64,000 nucleotides of DNA from Neurospora intermedia (GCA_037102815.1 BTPP01000003.1:5456001-5520000), one strand, 5' to 3'. Numbered from the stretch's first letter, positions 23,898 through 34,786 are shown. Program-made: numbers and translations. The notes: generated from the letters alone by a model not told the origin.

Positions 23898-24011
23898 TTA
23901 CAAGTCAAAGCTATCCTCGTCCATAGACCGGCAGCAAGTCCAGCACTCACCATGCTGCTTTGAGTGCTATTACACCGAGGGGGCAAAAAGTTAGTCAAAA
24001 GTCTGCACAAA

Positions 24012-24042
<31 letters not shown>

Positions 24043-24699
24043 AAAAGAAAAAACCAAGAAAAAACAAAGAGAAAAGGAAAATGAAAAACGTTATCAAGAG
24101 CCTGGGAAGCAAACCAAACCGAGGTAGAAAAAAGAAAAGAGAAAAGAACTCACCCATCCCTCAGGACAATTCGGCTCGTCCCCAAAACACGCCATCCAGC
24201 AAATCTCGGGCTTCTCATCGTAATCGCTGTTCTTCAGCAATCTAGCAAAGTCATTTTTCTTCGTAGAAGACTGCTGGTGATGATGCTTGTTGGTCTTGGG
24301 GACAACTTCGATGCGGAGACTGCGTGCAGATAAAAGTGGGAATTGTGACGTTGCGTTAGCATTACCTCTGCTTATACATGGGATTTACAGGTGAGGAGTG
24401 CGCCGCGGTGTAAACGAGATGCACGATGCACGATGCAAGCTGTGTTGTGAGGTTGAAAAAAAAGAGGGGACTGTGATAGGACAGCGATGTACTCCAAACT
24501 GCGGGGGAAAGTGTCCATGTAGGTAGGCAGATGGGGTAGTAGCGAGCGAGCGATATCATGGAAGTGAGGTGACTAACGTGATGTCCTCCTCAAATACTTG
24601 AGAGGGAGTCTTGGCCGAGTTCTTGGTAGACCACGGCATGGCGGCAATGGTGGTGATGCCGGTGGCGAGGAGGAGGGCGGTGGTGGTTGTGAACTTCAT
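23898..24699 (-). CDS. Small secreted six-cysteine protein, 118 aa
   Basis: CDS complement(join(23898..23966,24154..24319,24578..24699)). The frame is restored exactly by two introns (258 bp and 187 bp). Residues 1-20 (MKFTTTTALLLATGITTIAA) are a classic signal peptide. The mature part is hydrophilic, with a His/Gln/Lys patch (about 51-62). It ends in a cysteine-rich module with Cys at 81, 85, 92, 104, 107 and 108 (spacing C-x3-C-x6-C-x11-C-x2-CC). Six cysteines imply up to three disulphides. Size, signal peptide and late cysteine knot are typical of effector-like or defence-type small secreted proteins; the function is unknown and I recognise no family. Intron 2 contains a CA microsatellite. 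A TATA-like box lies about 110 bp upstream. Confidence 0.7.
24013..24039. repeat. (CA)n microsatellite in intron
   Basis: About 13 CA units on the plus strand (TG on the transcript) inside intron 2 of the small secreted protein gene. Likely polymorphic in length. Confidence 0.9.
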
Positions 24700-25539
24700 T
24701 TTGTTCAAAGATTGATTGACTGATGTGGACGATGTTGATGTTGGTTCTGATACTGGTGATGACTTGTTGCTGATGATTACACTTTCGAAATGTGAGAGAC
24801 GAAGGCCATTATATACATTTCTTCCTCCCCCTACAGTAATCCAAAGCCTACAATTCTGTTGCCATCTCTACGTCCTATGGTATACCTCCATTCACTCACG
24901 ACTCTAGGAAACACATTAGAATTGGCGCAAGCAAGACGCTGCGCCAAATGCGTTCTCCACCTCAAACAAGCCGTTCATCTCCAATGATCCAGCCAGCCGA
25001 TCGCCAATGCAGCCTACTCGCAGCTTTTGAAGGCCAAAAGTTCCAGTCAAAGGATGACAACATCGGTCTTGGACTCTGGTTCAAGGTCTTAGCTTAGGCG
25101 CAAGTGGTTTCGAATCTGGCGCGAACCAATGAGGCTCTTGGATGGAGTCTCACAGACGATCGGAAACTCCAAAAAAGCCATCTGTGCTCATGTTTACGTT
25201 TCTCTTGTGTCTTTGTTTTGGGTTTCATTGGCTTTGGTTTCTCTTGTCGAACCGTGGCGACCTGTGAGTTCTCGTTCAGCTTTCGGATCCGATTTGCGAC
25301 GGGTACCCGATGTGTGGATGTTGATGAGGCAAGTTCTCGTCAAGTGCAGGGTAGGATCAACAAAGAGTAAGGAGATGAAGATGGGCGAGCGAATTATTCT
25401 GAAAGTACATAGGTGGTTCTGACACATGTGCTTGGATTAGTGGTTGAACAGATCTATTATTGTATTGGTATATTGACTTTGATGCATCCCTTTGACCCGA
25501 ACTCCAAAAAGATGAAAAGAAAAAAAGCACTGACGTGTG
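24700..25539. other. Promoter spacer of secreted-protein gene
   Basis: About 0.8 kb between the start of the secreted-protein gene (minus) and the stop of the BTB gene (minus). It contains a TATA-like element at 24808-24815. No gene recognised. Confidence 0.5.
24808..24815 (-). promoter_or_regulatory. TATA-like box of secreted-protein gene
   Basis: On the minus strand the sequence reads TATATAAT about 110 bp upstream of the ATG at 24699, in a position suited to a core promoter. Most genes here lack such a box, so this suggests focused, possibly regulated transcription (inference). Confidence 0.45.
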
Positions 25540-26655
25540 CTATGAAAGGTCCAAGAAGGAAGTTTCCATATCGCACACAGGTGTAATTATCACCTCGCTA
25601 TCCGAACTTCCTCCTTCGCCTTCCAGCTTCTCCTCATCCTCCTCCTCCGAAATAATATCCTCACCCATCAGGGTTGATCCAGTCTCCAAATCGTCTGAAT
25701 CTTCCTGCCCCGTGACCAAATGGGGACAAACCCCCTCCCCAACTGCCGATCGATGACTATGAAACGAGCATTGCCTAAAGCCAAACAAGCGCTCCTCGCT
25801 CCTAAGATTGTTCATCGGTAGCCTCAACTGGGGGTTCTTGATCCGTAAATCGGCCTTGCTCGCCGCCATCTTGTTAAAGTGCATGCCGTAATCCGCTTTG
25901 AGTTTCGGGAACACAGCAAACAGCTTCTCGAACTCACTTGACGTGCCGTCCCCGCCGTGCAGCGTCCAGGCCAGCATTGCCACGGCCCACTTGCGCAGCC
26001 TGACTGCGTTGTCGAGGGAACAATCCCCGTACAGAAAGGTGATGAACCCCGGCGACATGTCCCAGTCGCAGCGGAGGTACAAATCTTGTAGGGCGTCCAT
26101 CGAGTCGTCTTGCAGAGCGGGAAGGTCGATTACCTCGGCGAAGAGATGCAGACGAACCAGGTTCCAGCGAAGGGCCCGCCGTTCACTGTCGGTTGTTTCC
26201 GCATGTCTGGCCGTCCCCATTCGGGACGGGGAATGTCGAGCAGGAGATATTCGGCTAGGAGAGGAGGTGGGGGAATATCGATCCCTCGAGGCCTTTTCTA
26301 CGGCGCTGTCGACGTACGCTTGGAAGGCGCGACGGTCGTAGAGCCAGACGATAAATAGTTCGAATACTTCGGGGGATTCTTCGGGGAGCCAGAGGACCGA
26401 GTCTTCGGATTCGGATTTGGTCGCATTGCTTTCTTTCTGGGCGGTTTCAATATGGTTACGGAAGAAGACGCTGGTTGTGCAAAGCAGCTTCTTGTGCATT
26501 CGAAAGTCGCGTTGTTCTTTTCCCACGAGCACTTGGACCATTTCCGATCCCAGACGCCTGTTGAAGTTAGAAAACGGGTTTGTCTTGACACAAATTGTTA
26601 GGCAGACGGCAACTTACGACCTGGAGGATCTCCTTGTGTTTATTTTGGGAGACAT
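25540..26655 (-). CDS. BTB/POZ-domain protein, 351 aa
   Basis: CDS complement(join(25540..26557,26618..26655)). Exon 1 gives only 13 residues (MSPKINTRRSSRS, the last codon split); the 60-bp intron has GTAAGT..AACAG. Residues about 19-90 form a BTB fold: V-VLVGKEQRDFRMHKKLL, then TSVFFRNHI, then VLWLPEESPEVFELFIVWLY, the typical fungal BTB pattern. A Ser/Arg/Pro linker (about 100-130) follows, then a helical region (RWNLVRLHLFAEVIDLPALQ) typical of the part after BTB in fungal proteins. An acidic tail (SEEEDEEKLEGEG) ends it. BTB domains dimerise or bind cullin-3; here partners are unknown. A typical BTB-only protein of filamentous fungi. Confidence 0.85.
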
Positions 26656-27046
26656 GACTGATGACTTTTTCACTGAACAATGATTGCCAAAGAAAAACGT
26701 GTTGATTACCGGACAGCTGAGTAGGTATGTATACAGAGAAGTCGTACTCGAAAATTATGACCGGTCGTCCTCCATGACACTCAACTCACGGAGCCGCGAT
26801 CCGGCGTTCCATGCTTCGAAACATTGGTTAAACCACTTTGGAGATGCAAACAATAACCGGGAACAGGAAAAGAAACGTAAAGGAGGCAGTGCCGGCTTGA
26901 TAAGAATCTTGTGGTTCAAGATGTTGACCGAGTATGGTTACATTGCCAAGGTCGTGTTCGTTCCATGTTGATTTTGGATGTTTCGTTTCATGTTGCTAGC
27001 AGGGCACGATCCTGAAATGGAAGAGAGAAGCCCTGAAGGACGGGAT

Positions 27047-27105
27047 GGATAAAGTGACCGTACGCCCTGATAATGTGACCGTATACTAACCAGAAGGGGA
27101 CACCC
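27047..27105 (+). repeat. Left terminal inverted repeat
   Basis: Begins GGATAAAGTGACCGTA. It contains GTGACCGTA at 27054-27062 and 27075-27083 and ends in GACACCC. Confidence 0.85.
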
Positions 27106-27339
27106 CATACCGAATCTCTAGCAGATGTTAGCTGCACCAAAATTTGACAGTAAGTAATATAGTCGTGCATTTGCAACTCCAGTGCAGTTTTGGAATGGGA
27201 TAGCCAAAATCCTACATCTCATTATCATGCCTAACAATTGCTGCTAGAAACGGATAATCCGCTCTAAACGGCTCTATGAGGACACTGGTAGCTCGTCGTT
27301 GCCCTCCGCGAGTAAGACTCGCGATCTGTACTTACCTCT

Positions 27340-27398
27340 GGGTGTTCCCTTCTGGTTAGTATACGGTCACATTATCAGGGCATACGGTCACTTTATCC
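27340..27398 (-). repeat. Right terminal inverted repeat
   Basis: Reverse complement of the left repeat with two transitions. It ends CACTTTATCC on the plus strand. Confidence 0.85.
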
Positions 27399-28185
27399 GC
27401 CCCGCTGAAGGAGACGCTATTCACGCCAAAGACGGAGCCCTGACCCTGCCGGCACCAACCGAAACCCCCGCATTTTGGGACGATGGATCCACTGCGGACG
27501 TCAGGGCGAGTCCAGGGGAGGTGATCCCTGAAACGATCCCCTAAGTAGCTGCCCCTGTTCTAGGCTCAGAATCCACACCGCACTGTCCGTCTGGGTTTTC
27601 GCCCCGGCCAGTTCACGCAATACCTACCTAAATCGGCCTGTACTTCCATATCTGAGGAAACAAGGCACACGACTTTTGGACATTCAGACAATGTTGGATG
27701 GAGCATCCATACTTGAGGATGTTGAATTACACTACGCCACCGCTGCTCTGTACGATAGACGTCGAAACAAGCTTGTTGAGCTTGTTGTTAGTAAGCACTA
27801 ACTGCAGCAATACGGTAGCCTTATTGGTGTGTAGTGTACACTAAAAGGCAAAGAAGTGGCGGCGGCAAGGGACGAACAAGGGTACCTGTGCGTTGGTAGG
27901 GATGGCAAGCAAGAGAGAAGAGATCAGACCAACCGAAAGAGACGGGCGGCATCGGACAAAGGCGGGGAACGGTCATGGCTCTGAGACGCACTTATTCAGA
28001 CGACACAGCTCCTCAGGGTTAGGGTCAACTGTGCCCCTCACCTTCTGACTCACCCCACTTTATATGTCGCGATTGGGGTTTCGTCTGTTTGCGGCTCCGA
28101 GTTCATTATCTTTTGTCGTCGAGTCCCCAACTGCCCGTCCAGCAGCCCAGCGCCAGCAGGACATCAACCACACAGAACAGCAAAA

Positions 28186-30523
28186 ATGGCCAGCAAAAAC
28201 GGACCAGTTCTGCCCCAGCCGGGCAAGGAGAACATCCTCATCACCAGTGCTCTGCCCTACGTCAACAACGTCCCCCATCTGGGCAACATCATTGGTAGCG
28301 TTCTGGTATGTGTTGATAGGCTTCAGTTCTCTCGCTTCTCCGTCCTGTCCCGTCCGCAGCCATGCCCTGCGCCCAGTACCACATGCGCTGCTTTTGCGCT
28401 TCCCGTTCCTGTCCTACTTCGCACATATGCCCCGCCCTGTCAGCTTGTCCATCTACCGGGCAACTTTCCATCTTGTCCGGCCTCTTCCACTACCTAATCT
28501 TGTCGCTGACCCAACCCTCGCCAGTCTGCCGACGTCTTCGCCCGCTTCTGCCGCGCCCGTGGCCTGCCCACCCTCTACATCTGCGGTTCCGACGAGTATG
28601 GCACTGCTACCGAGACCAAGGCCCTTTCCGAGGGCGTAGACCCCGCGACTCTTTGCGCAAAGTACCACGCCCTTCACAAGGATGTCTACGACTGGTTCCG
28701 CATCAGCTTCGACAAGTTCGGCCGCACTCCCACCGACGAGCACACCGGCATCACCCAGGAGATCTTTGCCCAGCTCTGGAAGAATGGCTTCATCGAGGAG
28801 CGCGAAACCACCCAGGCCTTCTGCGCCGTCCCCGAACACAACACCTTCTTGGCCGATCGCTACGTTGAGGGTGAATGCAGCATCTGCCACGACCTCGGTG
28901 CCCGTGGTGACCAGTGCGACGCGTGCGGCAACCTGCTCGACCCCATGCAGCCCGACAAGAACGCTGCCGGCGAAGACGAGAGCAAGGGTACCGGCTGGCT
29001 CATCAACCCCCGCTGCAAGCTGGACGGCTCCACTCCCGAGAGGCGCAAGACGAAGCACCTCTACATCCGACTAGATGAGCTCAACAAGGAGATCACTGCC
29101 TGGCTCGACAGGGTGGAGAATGGCTGGAGCGCCAACTGTGTTGCCATTACCCGCTCCTGGATCAACAACGGCCTGAAGCCCCGTGGTATCACAAGAGATC
29201 TCAAGTGGGGTGTACCCAGTACGTCTTTGCACCCTGTCTTTGGTTGAGTCCCTTTACGGCCATAGCTAACACAACTGTTTCACAGTCCCCAAGGGCCTCG
29301 AGGGTCTTTCTGACGAAGAGTACGCCAACAAGGTCTTCTACGTCTGGTTCGATGCTTGCATTGGCTACGCTTCCATTACCAAGTGCTACACCGACGAGGG
29401 CAACCTGGAGGGCAGGAATTGGGAGAAGTGGTGGAAGAACCCCGATAACGTCACCTTGTACCAGTTCATGGGCAAGGACAACGTTCCGTATGTGTCCCGC
29501 GTGCTATTCTCAAAGGCACAACTGTCCTGACTAACACCGTCTATTAGTTTCCATACCATCATCTTCCCCGGCACGCAGTTGGGCACCAAGGAGAAGTGGA
29601 CCCAGGTTAACCACCTGTCCACGACCGAGTACCTCAACTACGAGGGTGGCAAGTTCAGCAAGTCCAAGGGCGTCGGTGTGTTCGGCAACAACGCCAGGGA
29701 TACCGGCATCGACCCCGATGTCTGGAGATACTACCTCCTTTCCAGACGTCCCGAGTCTGGTGACTCCGAGTTCAAGTGGGAGGAGTTCATTGACTCCAAC
29801 AACAACGATCTCCTCAAGAACCTCGGTAACCTGTGCCAGCGTGTCGTCAAGTTCTGCCAGGCCAAGCTTGATGCCAAGGTCCCCGAGTACCCCAAGACTC
29901 CCATCGCGTCTCTTGACGAGTACAAGGAGGAAATCAACAAGCTCCTCAAGGAGTACAACGAGCAGGTCAAGGGTACCAAGCTCCGCGCCGGTCTTGCTAC
30001 CGTCCTCAGCATCTCTGCCGTCGGTAACAAGTTGCTCCAGGACAACAAGCTCAGCAACCAGCTTCTTACCGAGGAGCCTGAGCGCTGCAACGCTGTCATC
30101 AACTTTGCCCTCAACCTTCTTCACCTTATTGCTGGTGTCTTGAGCCCTTACATGCCCGGCACCGCTCAGTCTATCCTCAGACAGGTTGGCCTCAAGGCTG
30201 CTGAGGGTGAAACCGACATCCCCGTTGTCATCCCTGACACCTGGACCGCCGACGCCCTCAAGGCCGGTGAGCCCATCGGCACCCCTGAGCTTCTGTTCTC
30301 GCAGATCCCCGCTGCCAAGCTGGAGGAGTGGCGTGAGGCCTACGGTGGTGAGGAGCTCCGCAAGCAAAAGGCCATTGAGGCCGAGAAAGCGGCTGCCAAG
30401 AAGCTGCAGAGGGAGAAGGAGAAGGAGAAGAAGAAGGCCAAGAAGGAGAAGGAGAGGCTGGCCAAGGAGCAGGCTGCCAAGGAGGCCGCCGCCGGTGAGA
30501 CTAAGGAGCTTCCTTTGAGGTGA
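28186..30523 (+). CDS. Methionyl-tRNA synthetase, cytosolic
   Basis: CDS join(28186..28305,28525..29218,29286..29487,29548..30523), 663 aa. Charges tRNA-Met with methionine. Class I catalytic fold: the HIGH-like motif is HLGN (residues 31-34, within [14 protein letters not shown]) and the KMSKS-like loop is KFSKS (374-378). A zinc-knuckle insertion has Cys at 158, 161, 171 and 174. The anticodon-binding helical domain follows. The C-terminal ~70 residues are a Lys/Glu/Ala-rich helix ([19 protein letters not shown]) typical of eukaryotic cytosolic enzymes that bind tRNA or partners. No mitochondrial presequence is seen, so cytosol is inferred. Intron 1 (219 bp) lies directly after the HIGH region. 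Codon use is strongly biased to C-ending codons, as in highly expressed genes. Confidence 0.96.
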
Positions 30524-31952
30524 AGAAAGCGAAGAGGAAGGCTAGATAGATATCCATTGGGTCTAAGGGGTTGTTGGGTCGGTTGGTGAAAGGCGTTGTG
30601 CTGTGTCTTTGGCGGGTATGTATTTTGCGACGCACCAGCTGCTTGGTTTTCATTTAGAGACGTTACGATTTTTATGCCTGTCGGATGTGCAAAATAGATG
30701 ATGATATCCACCTCTATTGTCTACCTTTTTGGTGTTTTGAGCTACACTTATTAGGAAGGTTGTTTATCAGGGGTTCGGCGTTGGACAGACAACCGCCAAC
30801 CAGTGGAATTGTGTGGTGTTTCGTTGCTGGTCTCCAGCGTGAACGGATAGGAGTGGGAGCTGAAGCGGTAAAAACGGACTTTGCTCCGGGATTTGTAATT
30901 GGCCGGGGGGTGAAGGCGGCGATAAAGACGGTGACGGCCCAGCCGGGGGGCTATCAGTACCGGATCCCGGATTCCCGGTATTTCCGTGCGCGCTCTTTTC
31001 TCGGCTTTCATGCGAACGGGAGGCGGATTACTAATATGGTGTATCGCCCAGAACGCACCGGGGCAATGGGCGAGATCTCTCACCCTCGTTGAGGCGCGGC
31101 GATTGGTGACGCAGTCCATCTAGAATTGGCGATCGGCCTCTCACCGCGTTTGGCAAAGTCGCAAAGGGGTCCAACCGCCTGCGACGTGGTGGGTTTGGTT
31201 GGATTCGGATTTCCAATCCAACTGTCTCCGACTATGGCCATGGTACGATAGTTGGTATTCGTCAGGTCCCTTAAAACCGACATGCGCTGACTAGTGGGCT
31301 GGCCGCCGGTACATCTAGTCAGGGAAATGGTCGTGTACGATTCATTGTCAATTGGTCCCTGACTAGTGTTTTGGAAGAGACCTGACGAGTAACCGTCCTG
31401 CTTGGTCACCACGAGGAAAATAATTCCTCCATAGAGGTATTCTCGCTGGAGGTACAGCCTGTCCCCATTTCGAAACATAGAAGCAAAAAGTACCAGTAGC
31501 CCCACATTTGCGATCCAAGACCGTCTGAAGATTTCCATAAGCGTCTCTCACACGGCAACCAATTGATGATTCATTGGAGGCAATTCTTCAACAACTGAAA
31601 GGGATTGGCCAATGGAAATGGCGCCATTCTCAACGCCATCCGAACAGGAACTGTATTTTTTTTTTTCTTTCCCGAGGGATGAAACGCCCATTTCAAGATC
31701 TCATGGGACACCGCTGCTGCTGGGCAAGGGGAACACCGACGATAGTCAGTTGAAGGGTGGTTTGTAATCAACACAGAAACACCCCCACTTAGTGCTCCAT
31801 GATAACGATGCGTTTTAATACGGTATTTGGCCTCCCAGAACGGGGAATATAAATATCATAAGCGGCCTTCTTCCATCATTGCCCTTTTGTCGTTTCCTGT
31901 TCTCTATCCATCTGTATACCTCATCCCATCCATCAACCACAACATCATCAAG
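30524..31952. other. Intergenic spacer
   Basis: Holds the 3' UTR of the tRNA synthetase and the promoter of the old yellow enzyme. An open frame on the minus strand (31080-31538, 152 codons) starts hydrophobically but has no domain and is treated as chance. A short A-run on the minus strand lies at about 31654-31664. Confidence 0.5.
31846..31856 (+). promoter_or_regulatory. TATA-like box of the old yellow enzyme gene
   Basis: GAATATAAATA about 100 bp upstream of the ATG at 31953, followed by a pyrimidine-rich stretch and CATCATCAAG before the start. This is the classic arrangement for a strong fungal promoter and matches the heavy codon bias of the gene. Confidence 0.5.
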
Positions 31953-33257
31953 ATGACCGACTTCACCCAGAAGAAGACCTCCTCCCCCGCGGCCCCGGGT
32001 GTTCCCTTCTACACCCCGGCCCAGGTCCCCGCCGCCGGCACTCCCCTCCCCTCCACCCCCGGCGACATTCCTACTCTGTTCACCCCTCTCAAGATCCGTG
32101 GTGTTGAGCTCCAGAACCGCTTCGCCGTTGCGCCCATGTGCACCTACTCTGCCGACGATGGCCACATGACCGACTGGCACCTCGTCCACCTGGGCTCCTT
32201 CGCCCTCCGCGGTGTCCCCCTCACCATCTTCGAGGCCACCGGCGTCCTCCCCAACGGCCGCATCACCCCCGAGTGCTCTGGTCTCTGGCAGGACTCCCAG
32301 ATTGCGCCCCTCAAGCGCATCGTCGACTACATCCACTCCCAGGGCCAGAAGGCCGGTATCCAGCTCGCCCACGCCGGCCGCAAGGCCTCTACCAAGGCCC
32401 CCTGGCACTACCAGCGCGGCAAGAGCGAGCTTGCCGGCCCTGAGCAGGGTGGCTGGCCCGAGAACGTCTGGGCCCCCAGCGCCATCAGCTACAACGAGGA
32501 GACCTTCCCCTTCCCCAAGGAGATGACCGTCGAGCAGATCCACGAGCTCGTCGATGCCTGGAAGGCCTCTGCCCAGCGCGCCCTCAAGGCCGGCTTCGAC
32601 CTCATCGAGATCCACGCCGCCCACGGCTACCTCATTTCCGAGTTCTTGAGCCCCATCTCCAACCAGCGTACCGACCAGTACGGTGGCTCCTTCGAGAACC
32701 GCACCCGTGTTCTCCGCGAGATCATCTCGGCTGTCCGCTCCGTCATCCCCGAGGACATGCCCCTCTTCGTCCGTGTCTCCGCCACCGAGTGGATGGAGTA
32801 CACCGGCCAGCCCTCGTGGGACCTCCAGCAGACCATTGAGCTCGCCAAGATCCTCCCCGACCTCGGCGTCGACCTCCTCGATGTCTCTTCCGGCGGCAAC
32901 AACAAGGACCAGAAGATCAACGTCCACACCTACTACCAGATCGACATGGCCGAGCAGATCCGCGCGGCCGTGCACGAGGCCGGCAAGCAGCTCCTCGTCG
33001 GTGCCGTCGGCTTGGTCACCTCGGCTGAGATCGCCAAGGAGACCGTCCAGGAGAAGGAGGATGGCCGTGTCACTATCCAGCGCGAGAACGGCGCCAAGAC
33101 CCGTGCCGATATGGTTCTTGTTGCCAGGCAGTTCTTGAAGGAGCCCGAGTTCGTCCTCACTGTTGCGGACGAGTTGGGTGTTGATGTCAAGGCCCCTGTT
33201 CAGTACCTCCGTGGTCCTCTTAGCAGCAGGCCCAAGAAGTTGACCACTGTTCCTTAA
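31953..33257 (+). CDS. Old yellow enzyme, YqjM-type NADPH:flavin oxidoreductase
   Basis: Single-exon 434-aa FMN enzyme of the thermophilic-like/YqjM class of ene-reductases, which reduce activated C=C bonds of enones and other electrophiles with NAD(P)H. Visible features are the FMN-tuning Cys in APMCTYSA (Cys63), QLAHAGRK (138-144), the substrate-binding His pair in HAAHGYL (His221, His224), the ISNQRTDQYGGSFENR block, and the C-terminal phosphate-binding region with VGAVG and VARQFLKEP. The N-terminal ~40 residues (Pro/Ala-rich) extend beyond bacterial YqjM. An in-frame upstream stretch exists, but the ATG at 31953 in context ATCAAGATGAC is preferred because the sequence before it looks like promoter and leader. 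Codon bias (GCC, CTC, GAG, AAG) is extreme, suggesting high or inducible expression. Likely role: detoxification; substrate not deducible. Confidence 0.95.
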   Translation: MTDFTQKKTSSPAAPGVPFYTPAQVPAAGTPLPSTPGDIPTLFTPLKIRGVELQNRFAVAPMCTYSADDGHMTDWHLVHLGSFALRGVPLTIFEATGVLPNGRITPECSGLWQDSQIAPLKRIVDYIHSQGQKAGIQLAHAGRKASTKAPWHYQRGKSELAGPEQGGWPENVWAPSAISYNEETFPFPKEMTVEQIHELVDAWKASAQRALKAGFDLIEIHAAHGYLISEFLSPISNQRTDQYGGSFENRTRVLREIISAVRSVIPEDMPLFVRVSATEWMEYTGQPSWDLQQTIELAKILPDLGVDLLDVSSGGNNKDQKINVHTYYQIDMAEQIRAAVHEAGKQLLVGAVGLVTSAEIAKETVQEKEDGRVTIQRENGAKTRADMVLVARQFLKEPEFVLTVADELGVDVKAPVQYLRGPLSSRPKKLTTVP

Positions 33258-33620
33258 ATTTGATGATGATGGAAACGACTCAAAAAAGAAAACAAGGGAT
33301 AGAAGGGGCGTAACGTTTTCAGCTTTGGATAGAGTATAGAAAGAGCGCTAGATACCACCTTTTATATGAAGCATTTTAGATCCACTTGTTCTGATATCGT
33401 GCATCAATGTGTAAAAGCAACTTTGCTTCTCGGTTAAATGAGACTGAAGACGACTTACCTTGACGGCAAGAATGGGTAAAAGATCAGTTATAAGCGGATG
33501 AATGTAATCGCTGATGCGTACGTGTATATCGTAAATGATGAACCATGAACGCTGACCATCTCCCCGTCGCAAGTCTCAAAAATCAAACTACCGTTTGGCA
33601 ATAACTCACCCCTCTCCTCA
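33258..33620. other. Convergent 3' spacer
   Basis: About 360 bp between the stops of two convergent genes. It holds both 3' UTRs; nothing else is seen. Confidence 0.6.
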
Positions 33621-34786
33621 TCACAAATCCCCCTTCCTCTTCCTCTCATCAACCAACCACTCCGCCACACTCCTCACCAACCCCAACATCAGCTCCTGTC
33701 CAATCCTCACATACTCCCCGTCCTTGCCCACCTCACACGGCACATGCAAGAACACCACTTTCCTCTCCGCCTTGCGCTTATACAACTCCGCCAAACTACT
33801 ATAGTAAATGAAATCGCAAAGATACCTTCCGGGATCTTCACTAATCACCAACTTTTCTCCCTTGTTACTGCCGCCTTTGATATCATTGCCATACCACTTT
33901 GCTCCTCCCCCTTCTTTTCCTCCTTCTTTTCCTCCTTCTTTTCCTCCTTCTTTTCCTCCTCCTCCTCCTCCCCCTTTACCGCCCTCTTCTTCTTTTCCTC
34001 CTTCTTTTCCTCCTCCTTGTTGTTCACCATCATCACCCTGCTGGGAATTACCCACCAGAAGTCCAGACGGCGCATACCCCCTCCACTTTTCCAAAATCGC
34101 ATCCAAATCCAAATCCGTCCTTAGTTCCGCCGGACACCCCTTCCACACCCAATCGTCTTTCAACTGGTTTTCCTTGTCGCGCAGAAACTCGCCGTCCACG
34201 TCCCGCAAGGCGTACCCGTCGCGGTGCGCAAGGCGTTCGATTGCCCATCGCGGTTGAGGGCCGGCCATGCCTATGTGGATGGCAAAGTCGTATTTTTTGG
34301 GGGGTTGTTGTTCTTCTTCTTCTTCATTTGTGGCGGCGGCGGCGGCGGCATCTTGTTCGGAAAAGGGGGCTTCGGAGGTGGGTTCTGCTGCTGCGGTTGT
34401 GGAAGAAGAGGACAAGGAAGAAGAGGAAGGGGAATCAAAAGTGGGAGCCCACAGTTTGGGAATCAACTCGCGCACGGTTTTATAAGAGACGCGAATCGGG
34501 TCCGGGTGGACGTGCAGGTTGACGCGAGGAATCAAGGGCGGTTTTTGCGTGGAGGGTTGTTTCGCGCGCAAAGGAGGGAGGGTGGTGGGGAGGCGGGAGG
34601 CGATTTCCCAGGAGGGGTTGAGGGGGTATTCTTTTTTGAAGGGCTGTTGTTTTGGTTATGGTGGTGGTGGTTAGTTGGTGAGAAGAGAGGTAGGTAGGTG
34701 GTGGATTGATTTGATGGATGACTTACACCGAAGCCGGTGATCAAGACGTTGATCTCTTCGTCGCTGTAGGCGTTGGTAGAGCCCAT
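33621..34786 (-). CDS. Pyroglutamyl peptidase I (C15 cysteine peptidase), expanded
   Basis: CDS complement(join(33621..34643,34727..34786)), 360 aa versus about 210 for bacterial enzymes. Removes N-terminal pyroglutamate from peptides. Exon 1 ends INVLITGFG and exon 2 continues PFKKEYPLNPSWEIASRL, the family's first strand and loop. Catalytic residues are in place: Glu156 (WAIERLAHRDGY), Cys296 (DPGRYLCDFIYY) and His320 (VVFLHVP). The extra length is two low-complexity inserts: Ser/Thr/Ala/Glu (about 92-136) and Gly/Lys/Glu/Gln (about 221-268), the latter made by a 12-bp repeat and sitting between Glu156 and Cys296. Because the triad is intact and the frame unbroken, activity is likely. Cytosolic: no signal peptide. 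Confidence 0.92.
33911..33958. repeat. 12-bp coding minisatellite in the C15 peptidase
   Basis: Four tandem copies of CTTCTTTTCCTC (plus strand) encode Glu-Gly-Gly-Lys repeats in the peptidase. Related copies continue to about 34016. Copy number is likely to vary between strains. Confidence 0.9.

Larger units (their letters stand above)
27047..27398. mobile_element. MITE-like DNA element with 59-bp terminal inverted repeats
   Basis: The left end (27047-27105) and the reverse complement of the right end (27340-27398) match at 57 of 59 positions by eye; both differences are transitions. Each end carries two direct copies of GTGACCGTA spaced 21 bp, such as a transposase could bind. A TA lies at 27050-27051 and 27394-27395, compatible with TA target duplication by a Tc1/mariner-type transposase; the GGA outside it is also symmetric, so the exact boundary is open. 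The 0.23-kb interior has no coding capacity and contains a 7-bp perfect hairpin (27307-27323). This fits a short non-autonomous DNA transposon. Family not identified. Confidence 0.8.
26656..28185. other. Spacer containing a MITE-like element
   Basis: About 1.5 kb between the BTB gene (minus) and methionyl-tRNA synthetase (plus), so both promoters lie here. It contains the inverted-repeat element at 27047-27398. An open stretch at 27420-27543 continues from the right end of that element but shows no recognisable domain. Confidence 0.55.

Noticed and set aside
28010-28025. Telomere-like GGGTTAGGG
   Set aside because: Only one and a half units; a chance match.
31080-31538. 152-codon minus-strand frame with hydrophobic start
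   Set aside because: Signal-like start but no coherent mature protein and no splice support.
31815-32975. 386-codon minus-strand open frame opposite the old yellow enzyme
   Set aside because: Shadow of the strongly GC3-biased enzyme gene; rich in Gly/Val/Leu/Asp as expected for an antisense frame.
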